Assembly: GCA_002305275.1 (NCBI GenBank)
Contig: DBQO01000033.1
Span: 13,925-77,924 of the forward strand
Direction of reading: 5' to 3'
DNA from: Bacteroidales bacterium UBA1392
GTDB taxonomy: Bacteria; Bacteroidota; Bacteroidia; Bacteroidales; UBA932
Length of the DNA stretch: 64,000 nt
Both the position numbers and the translations under genes were made by a program. Below the pieces are notes generated by a model, which was given only the letters and a program-made list of their open reading frames with translations, made no database searches and was not told the origin of the DNA. Shown here piece after piece: positions 36,186-44,741 of this stretch; the stretch's first letter is position 1, and every line of letters starts with the position of its first letter.

Positions 36186-36950
36186 TTAGTTGTTTTCAAT
36201 AAATTCAAATGTGGATAAGATCTCCGGAGTACCCTTTCTGATGGCAACCATTAACTCAAAATGTGCCGATTTCTTGCCATCAACCGTACGTACGGCCCAA
36301 CCATTCTCGTCCAGGTAAATCTCTTTACCTCCTGCATTGACCATCGGTTCGATACAAAGGACCATACCTTCACGAAGTTTGACTCCTTTACCTCTGCGTC
36401 CATAATTAGGCACCTCGGGGCTTTCGTGGAGATTGCGACCGATAGCGTGACCGACCATCTCTCTGACCACTGAATAACCGAGGCCCTCCACGTAGGACTG
36501 AACCGCAAACCCTATATCACCTGTACGATTGCCGCTGACTGCCTGTTCTATACCGAGGTAGAGAGAGGCCTTCGTGGCTTCGAGAAGCCTCTTGTCCTCC
36601 TCGCTTATCTGTCCAACAGCAAAGGTATAGGCGGAGTCTCCATTAAATTCCCTATATTTTGTGCCGCAGTCAACTGAAACGATATCTCCTTCCTGCAACT
36701 TGTAGCCTGAGGGAAATCCATGAACTACCGTATCGTTGAGAGATATGCACAATGTAAAGGGAAAACCTCCGTAACCCAAGAATCCCGGCTCTGCTCCCGC
36801 CTCTCTGATATATTTCTCCGCAATGAAATCCAACTCTTTAGTTGTTATTCCCGGAGCAATATGTCGTCCGACCTCAGCCAGAGTCTTGGAGACCAGAAGG
36901 GCATTTTCCCTAATGATTACCAACTCTTCTTCGGTTTTGGGCTTGACCAT
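36186..36950 (-). CDS. map: methionine aminopeptidase, type I
   Basis: Removes the initiator methionine from nascent proteins. 254 residues with the metal ligands in place: VSVDCGTKYREFNGDSAYTF (two Asp), GHAIGRNLHE (His), LCIEPMVN (Glu) and SAHFELMV (Glu). It follows secY directly. Many bacteria have adk between secY and map; it is absent here, as I recall for other Bacteroidetes. Confidence 0.97.
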   Translation of the reverse strand: MVKPKTEEELVIIRENALLVSKTLAEVGRHIAPGITTKELDFIAEKYIREAGAEPGFLGYGGFPFTLCISLNDTVVHGFPSGYKLQEGDIVSVDCGTKYREFNGDSAYTFAVGQISEEDKRLLEATKASLYLGIEQAVSGNRTGDIGFAVQSYVEGLGYSVVREMVGHAIGRNLHESPEVPNYGRRGKGVKLREGMVLCIEPMVNAGGKEIYLDENGWAVRTVDGKKSAHFELMVAIRKGTPEILSTFEFIENN

Positions 36951-36974
36951 ACTCTAAAGAACTTATCAATAAAA

Positions 36975-38300
36975 TTACATACCCGAACGGCCTTTGAGAC
37001 GTCCCGTCTTCATCAGACCGTCGTAGTGACGCATAAGCAAATGACTTTCGATCTGCTGGAGAGTGTCCAGTATCACACCCACAAGGATTAACAATGATGT
37101 TCCTCCGTAGAAAGCTGCAAACTGATTGTTTACTCCAAGCATCATCGCAAATGCCGGCAAAATAGCTACCACTGCCAGAAAAATGGAACCGGGTAGCGTA
37201 ATGCGTGACATTATTGTGTCAATGTATTCGGCGGTTTTCCTTCCCGGCTTAACGCCCGGGACAAATCCGCCATTCTTCTTCATTTCTTCTGCCATATTGG
37301 TCGGGTTTACTGTAATAGCGGTGTAGAAATACGTAAACAGGATAACCATCAATGCAAAAACAAAGTTGTACCAAAAACCGGCCGTGTTGGACATCACTGC
37401 CGCAAGGCCCTTAGTGGCGTTGAAGTTTGAGAATATGAGCGGGAATAGCATCAAAGCCTGTGCGAAGATAATCGGCATAACACCGGCAGCATTGATCTTC
37501 AACGGGATATACTGACGTACTCCGCCATATTGTTTGTTGCCAATAACACGTTTGGCATATTGAACGGGAATCTTACGCACCGCCTGAACGAGGGCAATAG
37601 AGGCAACGAAAACAAGAAATAGTATCAACAGTTCGACGATAAACATAAGAATACCGCCTCCCGTAGAGTTCAACTTTTCCGTAAATTCGATCCACAAAGC
37701 CATCGGTAGACGTGCAACGATACCCACCATGATGATTAGGGAAATACCATTACCAATGCCGCGGTCTGTAATCCTTTCACCTAACCACATAACGAACATC
37801 GTACCTCCAATCAGCACCATTGTTACAAAAATTCCATACCACCCTCTTCCGATTGTAGCAACAAATGCCTCCGGCGGGAGCTGGTTGGAAAGGTTTGCAA
37901 TATAAGCAGGACCCTGTATTGCCAAAATGGCGATTGTCAGATAACGTGTATACTGATTCATTTTCCTCTGTCCACTCTCACCTTCACGCTGGAGGCGCTG
38001 GAAGAAGGGGAGCATCACAGCCAAAAGCTGTATGACAATGGAAGCAGAAATATAAGGCATAACACCTAATGCAAAGATTGAAGCGTTGCCGAAAGCACCT
38101 CCGGAGAACATATTCAAAAGCCCCAGCAGACCTTCGGATGACTGGCTCTGCAAGTTGGCAAGCTGAGATGCATCAATACCGGGAAGCACAATATAACTTC
38201 CTAGACGGTAAATCACAATCAGTCCCATAGTATAGAGAATCCTTTTGCGGAGCTCCTCAATCTTGAAGATGTTTACTATTGTCTGGAAAAATCTTTTCAT
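36975..38300 (-). CDS. secY: protein translocase subunit SecY
   Basis: Channel subunit of the Sec translocon in the inner membrane. 441 residues with about ten membrane helices. Family blocks: IVYRLGSYIVLPGID near the start, NMFSGGAFGNASIFALGVMP (plug region) and DRGIGNGISLIIMVGI. It begins 6 bp after rplO, as in the classical spc operon. Confidence 0.98.
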   Translation of the reverse strand: MKRFFQTIVNIFKIEELRKRILYTMGLIVIYRLGSYIVLPGIDASQLANLQSQSSEGLLGLLNMFSGGAFGNASIFALGVMPYISASIVIQLLAVMLPFFQRLQREGESGQRKMNQYTRYLTIAILAIQGPAYIANLSNQLPPEAFVATIGRGWYGIFVTMVLIGGTMFVMWLGERITDRGIGNGISLIIMVGIVARLPMALWIEFTEKLNSTGGGILMFIVELLILFLVFVASIALVQAVRKIPVQYAKRVIGNKQYGGVRQYIPLKINAAGVMPIIFAQALMLFPLIFSNFNATKGLAAVMSNTAGFWYNFVFALMVILFTYFYTAITVNPTNMAEEMKKNGGFVPGVKPGRKTAEYIDTIMSRITLPGSIFLAVVAILPAFAMMLGVNNQFAAFYGGTSLLILVGVILDTLQQIESHLLMRHYDGLMKTGRLKGRSGM

Positions 38301-38305
38301 GATGA

Positions 38306-38752
38306 TTAGATTTTATTTGCAGTTCCGCCGGCGTCCTCAATTTTCTTTATAGCGGAAGCGGAAAACGCATTGGCAGTAACATCAAGTTTAGCAGTGAGTT
38401 CACCATTACCAAGGATCTTTACGAGATCGTTTTTTCCGGCAAGACCTACCGTAATCATGGTGTCAATATCAATAGTGGTGAGATTGTGTTTTTCACAAGC
38501 TTCCTGAAGAGTTGACAGATTAATTGCCCTATACTCAACCCTGGTCGGGTTGTTAAATCCGAACTTGGGAAGACGTCTCTGTATAGGCATCTGACCACCT
38601 TCAAAACCGGCCTTACGAGTATATCCCGAACGTGACTTTGCACCGTTCATACCACGTGCGGCTGTTTTGCCACAGCCTGAGCCGGGACCACGGCCCACGC
38701 GCTTTACTCTTCCTTTGGAACCTTCTGCAGGTTTAAGTGTATTCAATTTCAT
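38306..38752 (-). CDS. rplO: ribosomal protein L15
   Basis: Large-subunit protein of 148 residues. The Gly/Arg-rich N-terminal extension (GSKGRVKRVGRGPGSGCGKT) and the GFEGGQMPIQRRLPKFGF block are diagnostic. It lies between rpmD and secY. Confidence 0.98.
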   Translation of the reverse strand: MKLNTLKPAEGSKGRVKRVGRGPGSGCGKTAARGMNGAKSRSGYTRKAGFEGGQMPIQRRLPKFGFNNPTRVEYRAINLSTLQEACEKHNLTTIDIDTMITVGLAGKNDLVKILGNGELTAKLDVTANAFSASAIKKIEDAGGTANKI

Positions 38753-38765
38753 CTTTGTTCCTCCT

Positions 38766-38948
38766 TTACTTTACCTCTTCAACTTTAACAAGGTGAAGAA
38801 CTTTTTCAATCATACCTTTTGTAACAGGTGTAAGCTCCACCTCTACGGTGTGATGCATCCTGCGGATACCCAGAGAGACGAGGTTTGCGATCTGCCTGTC
38901 AGTCGCACCGCTGCGGCTCCGGATTTGAGTAACTTTTACTTTCGTCAT
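38766..38948 (-). CDS. rpmD: ribosomal protein L30
   Basis: 60-residue large-subunit protein recognised by VTQIRSRSGATDRQIANLVS followed by LGIRRMHHTVE. The usual size and position after rpsE. Confidence 0.97.
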   Translation of the reverse strand: MTKVKVTQIRSRSGATDRQIANLVSLGIRRMHHTVEVELTPVTKGMIEKVLHLVKVEEVK

Positions 38949-38962
38949 TTTATTCTTCCTCC

Positions 38963-39481
38963 TTATCCTTTAAAAACCCTACTCATCGGAATACCACGGA
39001 GACCGGCAACTGTATATGCATCACGCATCTCTGTTAGGGCGGCTATAGTGGCCTTTACCAAGTTGTGAGGATTTGATGAACCTTTGGATTTTGCAAGAAC
39101 GTCGTGTATGCCTACAGAATCAAAAACTGCACGCATAGCACCTCCGGCTTTTACTCCCGTACCGGGAGCAGCAGGCTTCATAAATACTCTTGCACCACCG
39201 AATTTGGCTGACTGCTCATGGGGAATGGTTCTCTTGCTGAGAGGGATCCTTACGAGATTTTTCTTTGCATCTTCAATACCTTTGGAGATTGCGGTAGTCA
39301 CTTCATTTGCCTTTCCAAGGCCATATCCTACCACACCGTTCTCGTCACCAACAACGACAATGGCGGCGAAACTGAAATTACGTCCACCCTTTGTTACCTT
39401 GGTTACTCTCCGAACAGCTACCAATCTATCTTTCAGCTCGAGATCAGTAGTCTTTACTCTTTTTACATTAGAATTTGCCAT
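38963..39481 (-). CDS. rpsE: ribosomal protein S5
   Basis: Small-subunit protein involved in decoding accuracy, 172 residues. The double-stranded RNA-binding half includes RRVTKVTKGGRNFSFAAIVV. The C-terminal half has RVFMKPAAPGTGVKAGGAMR and the DVLAKSKGSSNPHNLVKAT block. Confidence 0.98.
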   Translation of the reverse strand: MANSNVKRVKTTDLELKDRLVAVRRVTKVTKGGRNFSFAAIVVVGDENGVVGYGLGKANEVTTAISKGIEDAKKNLVRIPLSKRTIPHEQSAKFGGARVFMKPAAPGTGVKAGGAMRAVFDSVGIHDVLAKSKGSSNPHNLVKATIAALTEMRDAYTVAGLRGIPMSRVFKG

Positions 39482-39490
39482 AATATCTCC

Positions 39491-39853
39491 TTAGAATTTA
39501 AGACCACCCTCGCGGGCAGCATCTGCCAAACTTTTAACTCTTCCGTGATAAAGGTAACCTCCACGATCGAAAGATACTGTGGTTATACCTTTTGCCATTG
39601 CACGCTCAGCAACCGCCTTGCCAACGATTTTTGCAGCCTCAACACCGGCCTTGCCCTTACATTGCTCTACAAGAGCCTTGTCATTGGAGGCTGCCGATGC
39701 GAGAGTAACGGCATTCACGTCATCTATAACTTGAACATAGATCTGCTTGTTACTTCTGAAGACGACCATTCTGGGTCTTTCGGGAGTACCGTTTACAACT
39801 TTGCGTATGCGGTAGTGAATCCTCTTTCTTCTTTCTATCTTATTCAATGCCAT
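39491..39853 (-). CDS. rplR: ribosomal protein L18
   Basis: 5S rRNA-binding protein of 120 residues. Recognised by RIHYRIRKVVNGTPERPRMV near the start and FDRGGYLYHGRVKSLADAAR at the end. Confidence 0.97.
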   Translation of the reverse strand: MALNKIERRKRIHYRIRKVVNGTPERPRMVVFRSNKQIYVQVIDDVNAVTLASAASNDKALVEQCKGKAGVEAAKIVGKAVAERAMAKGITTVSFDRGGYLYHGRVKSLADAAREGGLKF

Positions 39854-39867
39854 AACTTTATCTCCTA

Positions 39868-40428
39868 TTATTTGGCGCCGGCCGATTTACCGGCTTTACG
39901 ACGTAGTTGTTCGCCTACGAACTTAATTCCCTTGCCCTTGTAAGGTTCAGGCTTACGCAGTGAGCGTACTTTGGCCGCTACCATACCAAGGAGCTGCTTG
40001 TCGTGGCTTTTCATAATTAACACCGGGTTCTGGCCCTTCTTCACAGCCGGAGCCTCAGCCTTGATCTCGGCTGGGAGCCGGAAGTGAATCTCGTGGGAGA
40101 AACCTAGGTTTAAGACCACGGTCTGGCCCTCTACCTCAACGTGGTAACCGACACCCACCAATTGTTGTTCTACTGTGAAACCTTCAGATACGCCTTTAAC
40201 CATGTTGTTGATGAGGGCACGGTAGAGGCCGTGCATCGAACGGTGGCGAGGCTGGTCTGTAGGACGTTTCACCCTCAGGACTCCCGCCTCAACGGATACC
40301 TTAATATCCGGATCAACCTTCTGGGTCAATTCTCCGAGCGGGCCTTTAACCTTCACCACATTACCCTCCTCTATTGACACGGAGACAGCTGCGGGCAGGT
40401 TTACAGGTAATTTTCCAATTCTTGACAT
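39868..40428 (-). CDS. rplF: ribosomal protein L6
   Basis: Large-subunit protein of 186 residues from the ATG at 40428 (MSRIGKLPVNLPAAVSVSIE). The frame is open 15 codons further up, but that stretch overlaps rpsH and has no family match. Diagnostic C-terminal block: RKPEPYKGKGIKFVGEQLRR. Confidence 0.97.
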   Translation of the reverse strand: MSRIGKLPVNLPAAVSVSIEEGNVVKVKGPLGELTQKVDPDIKVSVEAGVLRVKRPTDQPRHRSMHGLYRALINNMVKGVSEGFTVEQQLVGVGYHVEVEGQTVVLNLGFSHEIHFRLPAEIKAEAPAVKKGQNPVLIMKSHDKQLLGMVAAKVRSLRKPEPYKGKGIKFVGEQLRRKAGKSAGAK

Positions 40429-40457
40429 TTTGTATATTTTATTTGTATTTGTAACTG

Positions 40458-40853
40458 TTAGTAAACATAGCAAAGCACTTCACCACCCACATTGAGGTCC
40501 CTGGCTTCCTTGTTGGTTATAATACCTTTGGAAGTAGAGAGAATTGCGATACCCAGACCATTGAGTACGCGAGGCATCTTGGCCACGTTAGTGTACTGTC
40601 TCAGACCGGGAGAGCTGATGCGGATAATCTTCTTGATTGCTGCCTTATTTGTCTCAGGATGATACTTCAGAGCAATCTTGATAGTGTTGAAAGGTTTGCC
40701 TTCCACAAGTTTATAAGCAAGGATATAACCCTTCTCATGGAGAATACGGGTTATCTCCACTTTCATCTTCGAAGAGGGAATCTCGACCGTCTTGTGACCG
40801 GCGAGATACGCATTTCGAATTCTAGTCAAATAATCTGCGATTGGATCAGTCAT
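40458..40853 (-). CDS. rpsH: ribosomal protein S8
   Basis: 16S rRNA-binding protein of 131 residues: MTDPIADYLTRIRNAYLAGH at the start and STSKGIITNKEARDLNVGGE near the end. In E. coli S8 represses the spc operon by binding near the rplX-rplE region; no such site was identified here. Confidence 0.98.
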   Translation of the reverse strand: MTDPIADYLTRIRNAYLAGHKTVEIPSSKMKVEITRILHEKGYILAYKLVEGKPFNTIKIALKYHPETNKAAIKKIIRISSPGLRQYTNVAKMPRVLNGLGIAILSTSKGIITNKEARDLNVGGEVLCYVY

Positions 40854-40934
40854 TGTTTTTTGTTTTTAAGATTCGACGCCCATGCGGACGCCCGATATCC
40901 AACGTTAATATAATTTTAATAAGGTATAAGTCTC

Positions 40935-41204
40935 TTACCAGCTTGCTTTCTTCACTCCCGGGATGAGGCCTTTAGAGGCCATTTCACGGAACTGAATACG
41001 GCTGATGCCAAACTGACGCATATAACCCTTTGGACGACCGGTGAGCGAGCAGCGGTTGTGAAGTCTGCAGGGATTTGAGTTCTTAGGGAGCTTATCGAGA
41101 GCAACCCAATCTCCGGCTTCCTTCAAAGCCTTACGTTTCTCAGCATACTTAGCTACTAATTTAGCGCGTTTTACTTCGCGAGCCTTCATTGATTCTTTTG
41201 CCAT
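40935..41204 (-). CDS. rpsN: ribosomal protein S14
   Basis: 89-residue small-subunit protein of the long, zinc-independent type. MAKESMKAREVKRAKLVAKY begins it and RCSLTGRPKGYMRQFGISRI followed by FREMASKGLIPGVKKASW ends it. An 81-bp spacer separates it from rpsH, larger than most gaps in this operon. Confidence 0.97.
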   Translation of the reverse strand: MAKESMKAREVKRAKLVAKYAEKRKALKEAGDWVALDKLPKNSNPCRLHNRCSLTGRPKGYMRQFGISRIQFREMASKGLIPGVKKASW

Positions 41205-41210
41205 ATCCTA

Positions 41211-41819
41211 TTAGTTGTGCTTAATGTTCTTAAAGGGTAAACCAAATTCGCGGAGGAGAGCATAAGCCTCTTCGTCTTTTTTAGCGGTAGTAACAAATGT
41301 AATCTCCATTCCCATCACCTTCACAATCTTATCAATGTCAATCTCGGGGAAAATAATCTGCTCCTTGATGCCGAGGGTATAGTTGCCACGGCCATCAAAG
41401 TTCTCGGAGATGCCCTTGAAATCTCTAATACGGGGAAGGGATACGGCTATGAGCCTCTCAAGGAACTCATACATCTTGGTAGAGCGAAGAGTGACCTTCA
41501 CGCCTATGGGCATACCTCTACGCAATTTGAAGTTGGAAATGTCCTTTCTTGAAGAAGTCTGAACTGCTTTTTGACCTACGATCAAAGAGAGCTCCTGCTG
41601 TGCAACATCAATGAGCTTTTTGTCCTGGGTGGCTGCACCTATACCCTGATTGATGGTGATCTTGACTAGTCTGGGAACCTGCATTACAGTAGAGTAGGAA
41701 AACTCCTTCATAAGTTTACCGACTATTTCCTCTTTGTACTTCTTCTTCAAAGAAGGAACATAATTGACCTGATCCATTGTAGGACCTGTCTGTACCTGGG
41801 TTTTCTTCTCTTTTGCCAT
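41211..41819 (-). CDS. rplE: ribosomal protein L5
   Basis: 5S rRNA-binding protein. 202 residues, with an N-terminal extension of about 18 residues before the common start region PSLKKKYKEEIVGKLMKEF. I keep the first ATG at 41819: it overlaps the rplX stop (TAATG) and has AGGAG at a good distance inside rplX. Other blocks: ITINQGIGAATQDKKLID and KLRRGMPIGVKVTLRSTKMY. Confidence 0.96.
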   Translation of the reverse strand: MAKEKKTQVQTGPTMDQVNYVPSLKKKYKEEIVGKLMKEFSYSTVMQVPRLVKITINQGIGAATQDKKLIDVAQQELSLIVGQKAVQTSSRKDISNFKLRRGMPIGVKVTLRSTKMYEFLERLIAVSLPRIRDFKGISENFDGRGNYTLGIKEQIIFPEIDIDKIVKVMGMEITFVTTAKKDEEAYALLREFGLPFKNIKHN

Positions 41820-42139
41820 TATTTGATCTCCTCTCCTGATTTTTTGGCATAGCGAACAATCTTGCCGTCTTCATTGACGCGACGTCCGATCTTGGTAGCA
41901 CCACCTTTTACGGGATCCACAACCTGTAAGTTGGAAATGTGAACACCGGCCTCTCGTTTAATAATACCCCCTTGAGGGTGTTTTGAATTGGGTTTGGTAT
42001 GTTTACTTACCATGTTGACACCTTCAACGATGGCGCGATCCTTCTTTGTAATCACCTCGAGAACCTTACCGGTCTTGCCTTTATCGTTCCCGGCGTTTAC
42101 ATATACCATGTCGCCTTTCTTGATATGTAACTTTGTCAT
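41819..42139 (-). CDS. rplX: ribosomal protein L24
   Basis: Assembly-initiating large-subunit protein of 106 residues with the KOW motif near the start (IKKGDMVYVNAGNDKGKTGK) and HTKPNSKHPQGGIIKREAGV in the middle. One base overlap with rplE suggests coupled translation. Confidence 0.97.
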   Translation of the reverse strand: MTKLHIKKGDMVYVNAGNDKGKTGKVLEVITKKDRAIVEGVNMVSKHTKPNSKHPQGGIIKREAGVHISNLQVVDPVKGGATKIGRRVNEDGKIVRYAKKSGEEIK

Positions 42140-42153
42140 AATTCAATCCTCCT

Positions 42154-42519
42154 TTATAGTACCTCCGGGGCAAGTGAGACGATAGTCATGTAGTTTTCGC
42201 GCAACTCTCTAGCTACGGGACCAAAGATACGTGTACCGATAACCTCATCAGACTTGTTGAGGAGAACGCATGCGTTGTCATCAAAACGGATGTAAGAACC
42301 GTCAGCACGACGAATCTCTTTCTTTGTACGCACTATCACGGCGTTAGAAACTGCACCTTTCTTGGTGTTTCCACCAGGGATGGCGCTCTTTACGGCAACA
42401 ACGATCTTGTCGCCGACTCCGGCATAACGGCGGCGTGTACCGCCTAAAACACGGATACAGAGGACTTCCTTTGCACCGCTGTTGTCTGCCACCATCAAAC
42501 GTGATTCTTGTTGTATCAT
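42154..42519 (-). CDS. rplN: ribosomal protein L14
   Basis: Large-subunit protein of 121 residues: MIQQESRLMVADNSGAKEVL at the start and GTRIFGPVARELRENYMTIV at the end. It begins 1 bp after rpsQ ends. Confidence 0.98.
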   Translation of the reverse strand: MIQQESRLMVADNSGAKEVLCIRVLGGTRRRYAGVGDKIVVAVKSAIPGGNTKKGAVSNAVIVRTKKEIRRADGSYIRFDDNACVLLNKSDEVIGTRIFGPVARELRENYMTIVSLAPEVL

Positions 42520-42520
42520 G

Positions 42521-42775
42521 TTATTTCACTTTTTCTACGATTTCGACTAATCTCCAGCGTTTGGTCTTGCTCAGAGGACGTGTTTCCATTATGCGCACGG
42601 TATCTCCTTCGCTGCACTCGTTCTTATCATCCTGAGCAACAAATTTTGTGGTTTTGCTTACGAACTTTCCGTAAATCGGGTGTTTCTCTTTTGTTTTAAC
42701 AGCAACTACAATAGACTTGTCCATTTTGTTGCTTACCACAATACCGATTCTTTCTTTACGAAGATTTCTTTCCAT
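42521..42775 (-). CDS. rpsQ: ribosomal protein S17
   Basis: 16S rRNA-binding protein of 84 residues. Recognised by GIVVSNKMDKSIVVAVKTKE, HPIYGKFV and the ECSEGDTVRIMETRPLSKTK block. Confidence 0.98.
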   Translation of the reverse strand: MERNLRKERIGIVVSNKMDKSIVVAVKTKEKHPIYGKFVSKTTKFVAQDDKNECSEGDTVRIMETRPLSKTKRWRLVEIVEKVK

Positions 42776-42788
42776 TATTAAGTCTATT

Positions 42789-42983
42789 TTAGTTCTGTGA
42801 TTCCTTTTCTGCCAATATAGTCATCATTCTGGCAATGTCAGTCTTAAGCTTCTTGATCTTGGAAGTGTCTTCCAACGGAGAGATTACATGATTCATCTTG
42901 ATGTGATTGAGATTCTGCTTCTCAACTTCGATGCGCTCTCGCAGGTCAGAGATAGCCATTTCACGAATTTCTGCTGCTTTCAT
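42789..42983 (-). CDS. rpmC: ribosomal protein L29
   Basis: 64-residue helical protein at the nascent-chain exit. Typical start MKAAEIREMAISDLRERIEV and C-terminal KKLKTDIARMMTILAEKE. Confidence 0.96.
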   Translation of the reverse strand: MKAAEIREMAISDLRERIEVEKQNLNHIKMNHVISPLEDTSKIKKLKTDIARMMTILAEKESQN

Positions 42984-42998
42984 TTCTTCTTCTCCTTT

Positions 42999-43421
42999 TT
43001 ATTGTTCAACATAGTCTCTTCTTACCACAAACTTGGTGGTAACGGGCAACTTCTGGGCACCGAGACGGAGCGCCTCCTTTGCAATCTCCAAAGGAACACC
43101 CTCTGCTTCTATTATCATACGACCGGGAGTAACGGGAGCTACAAAGCCCTCAGGGCTACCCTTACCTTTACCCATACGTACCTCTGCAGGCTTTTTTGTA
43201 AAGGGTTTGTCAGGGAACACACGGATCCAGATCTTACCTTCACGCTTCATGTAGCGCACTACAGCCTGACGTGCAGCCTCAAGCTGTTGGCCAGTCAACC
43301 AACAACTCTCCATCGTTTTGATACCAAAAGATCCAAAGACCAACTGGTTACCCCTCTGGGCAACGCCTTTCATGCGGCCTTTCTGCTGCCTTCTAAATTT
43401 GGTTTTTTTCGGTTGTAACAT
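42999..43421 (-). CDS. rplP: ribosomal protein L16
   Basis: Large-subunit protein near the peptidyl-transferase centre, 140 residues: MLQPKKTKFRRQQKGRMKGV at the start, RVFPDKPFTKKPAEVRMGKG in the middle. It is the first gene of the 22-gene operon. The gene normally before it, rpsC, is absent; instead there is a spacer with a promoter and then the end of a dipeptidase gene. Confidence 0.98.
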   Translation of the reverse strand: MLQPKKTKFRRQQKGRMKGVAQRGNQLVFGSFGIKTMESCWLTGQQLEAARQAVVRYMKREGKIWIRVFPDKPFTKKPAEVRMGKGKGSPEGFVAPVTPGRMIIEAEGVPLEIAKEALRLGAQKLPVTTKFVVRRDYVEQ

Positions 43422-43496
43422 TTTTTTATAGCTTAAATATTTCTAAACTCTTGTATTCCAGCGACTTATGCTAATGGGTACATAAATCACGGGTTG

Positions 43497-43526
43497 CAAA
43501 TATAGTCAAAATATTTGAAATGCAAA
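43497..43526 (-). promoter_or_regulatory. putative promoter of the rplP-rplQ ribosomal operon
   Basis: On the minus strand TTTG (43526-43523), an 18-bp spacer and TATATTTG (43504-43497) match the Bacteroidetes consensus. It leaves a leader of about 70 nt before rplP. The same spacer has nothing resembling a gene. Confidence 0.75.
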
Positions 43527-43639
43527 TTATTTTGATAAAAAATTCGCAGAACTTTCGACCATAAAATTTGACAGCTAAATCCTCAAAGACCAGCTAATTA
43601 CAAAAATGAAACGAAATTGTAAACTCACATTTTCGACAA

Positions 43640-44734
43640 TCAATGATTGATTTGTCGTGAAATTCTTTCAACTTCTCTGAGAACTCTTAAGAAATTTTCT
43701 CCCCAGAATTTTCGAATATCCTCTTCGGGCCATCCGCGGCGTAGCAATTCTACAGTGATGTATTTCATTTTAGAAACATCCTCAAAACCTACCATTCCCC
43801 CACCACCGTCAAAATCGGTCCCAATACCGACATGGTCGGCTCCGACAAGATTGCGAACATGGTCAACATGATCACAGAAGACTGAAATGTCAACCTGCTC
43901 TCTCGGCAGATCCGAAAGACACCAGCGACCGGTAGCCACCTGTATCAGCCCGCCTTTAGATGTGATGGCGACTATTTCATCGTCAGTAAGATTGCGAGCT
44001 ATATCCTTGATTGCACGGACACTGGAATGGCTTGCCATGATTGGAGCCCTACTGTGCTCGAGGCAATCATAGAGCGTTTCGGTGGAAGTGTGCGATACGT
44101 CGACTATCATACCCAGACGATTCATCTCCTCCACTACTTTATATCCGAATGGTGAGAGTCCGTGCCACTCGGCGATGGTATCGCGCGAAGAATCTCCCAC
44201 ATCATTATTATAGTTATGTGTGAGGGTGATTGCCCTCACTCCAAGATTGTAGAGTCGTTCGAGATTCAGGATATCGGTGCCTATGCCATAGCCATTTTCG
44301 AGAGCAAACATCACTATCGATTTCCCCTGACTTTTGTGGCGCTGAAAATCAGATGAGCGGTAGGCTATGCCCGCCTCGGAACTACGTTCTGCCACATAGG
44401 ACTTAAAGAAATCTATCTCTTTTACCGTGTAGGCCATTACGCTGTCGTATGCATGTTGATTGCGCGGTCCCTGGGAAAGAAATACTGCAAAAAGGGCCGC
44501 ATCTAAGCCACCCTCCTTCATCTTGGAAAAAGTGACCTGGGTGTGCTCTCCCGCATCCGGTCTCCAGGGATGAGTATATTTAACGATGGCATCGTTGTGG
44601 GTGTCTATGGAAAACATGTCACGATGGAGCTGCTCTGCACGTTTAAGAAGTATAGCATCCTCCTGTGCGTATGTTTGAAAGGAGAGTACAAACAGCAAAG
44701 CTGATGCGACTCCCAAAACTCTTATTCTATTCAT
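43640..44734 (-). CDS. membrane dipeptidase-type (M19) peptidase, exported
   Basis: Zinc dipeptidase of the renal dipeptidase family. 364 residues with a signal peptide (about residues 1-23, ending TYAQ). Zinc ligands are seen in SIDTHNDA (H-x-D), in the Glu-containing FALENGYGIG segment and in DVSHTS and ASHSSVRAI. It probably cleaves dipeptides in the periplasm, perhaps from peptidoglycan turnover or diet; substrate not readable. A GltS-type symporter gene is 7 bp upstream on the same strand, so peptide cleavage and glutamate uptake may be coupled. Confidence 0.9.
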   Translation of the reverse strand: MNRIRVLGVASALLFVLSFQTYAQEDAILLKRAEQLHRDMFSIDTHNDAIVKYTHPWRPDAGEHTQVTFSKMKEGGLDAALFAVFLSQGPRNQHAYDSVMAYTVKEIDFFKSYVAERSSEAGIAYRSSDFQRHKSQGKSIVMFALENGYGIGTDILNLERLYNLGVRAITLTHNYNNDVGDSSRDTIAEWHGLSPFGYKVVEEMNRLGMIVDVSHTSTETLYDCLEHSRAPIMASHSSVRAIKDIARNLTDDEIVAITSKGGLIQVATGRWCLSDLPREQVDISVFCDHVDHVRNLVGADHVGIGTDFDGGGGMVGFEDVSKMKYITVELLRRGWPEEDIRKFWGENFLRVLREVERISRQINH

Positions 44735-44741
44735 TAGACAC

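Noticed and set aside
39218..39943. 241-codon open frame opposite rpsE, rplR and rplF
   Set aside because: It spans three ribosomal genes on the other strand; composition is that of a shadow frame.
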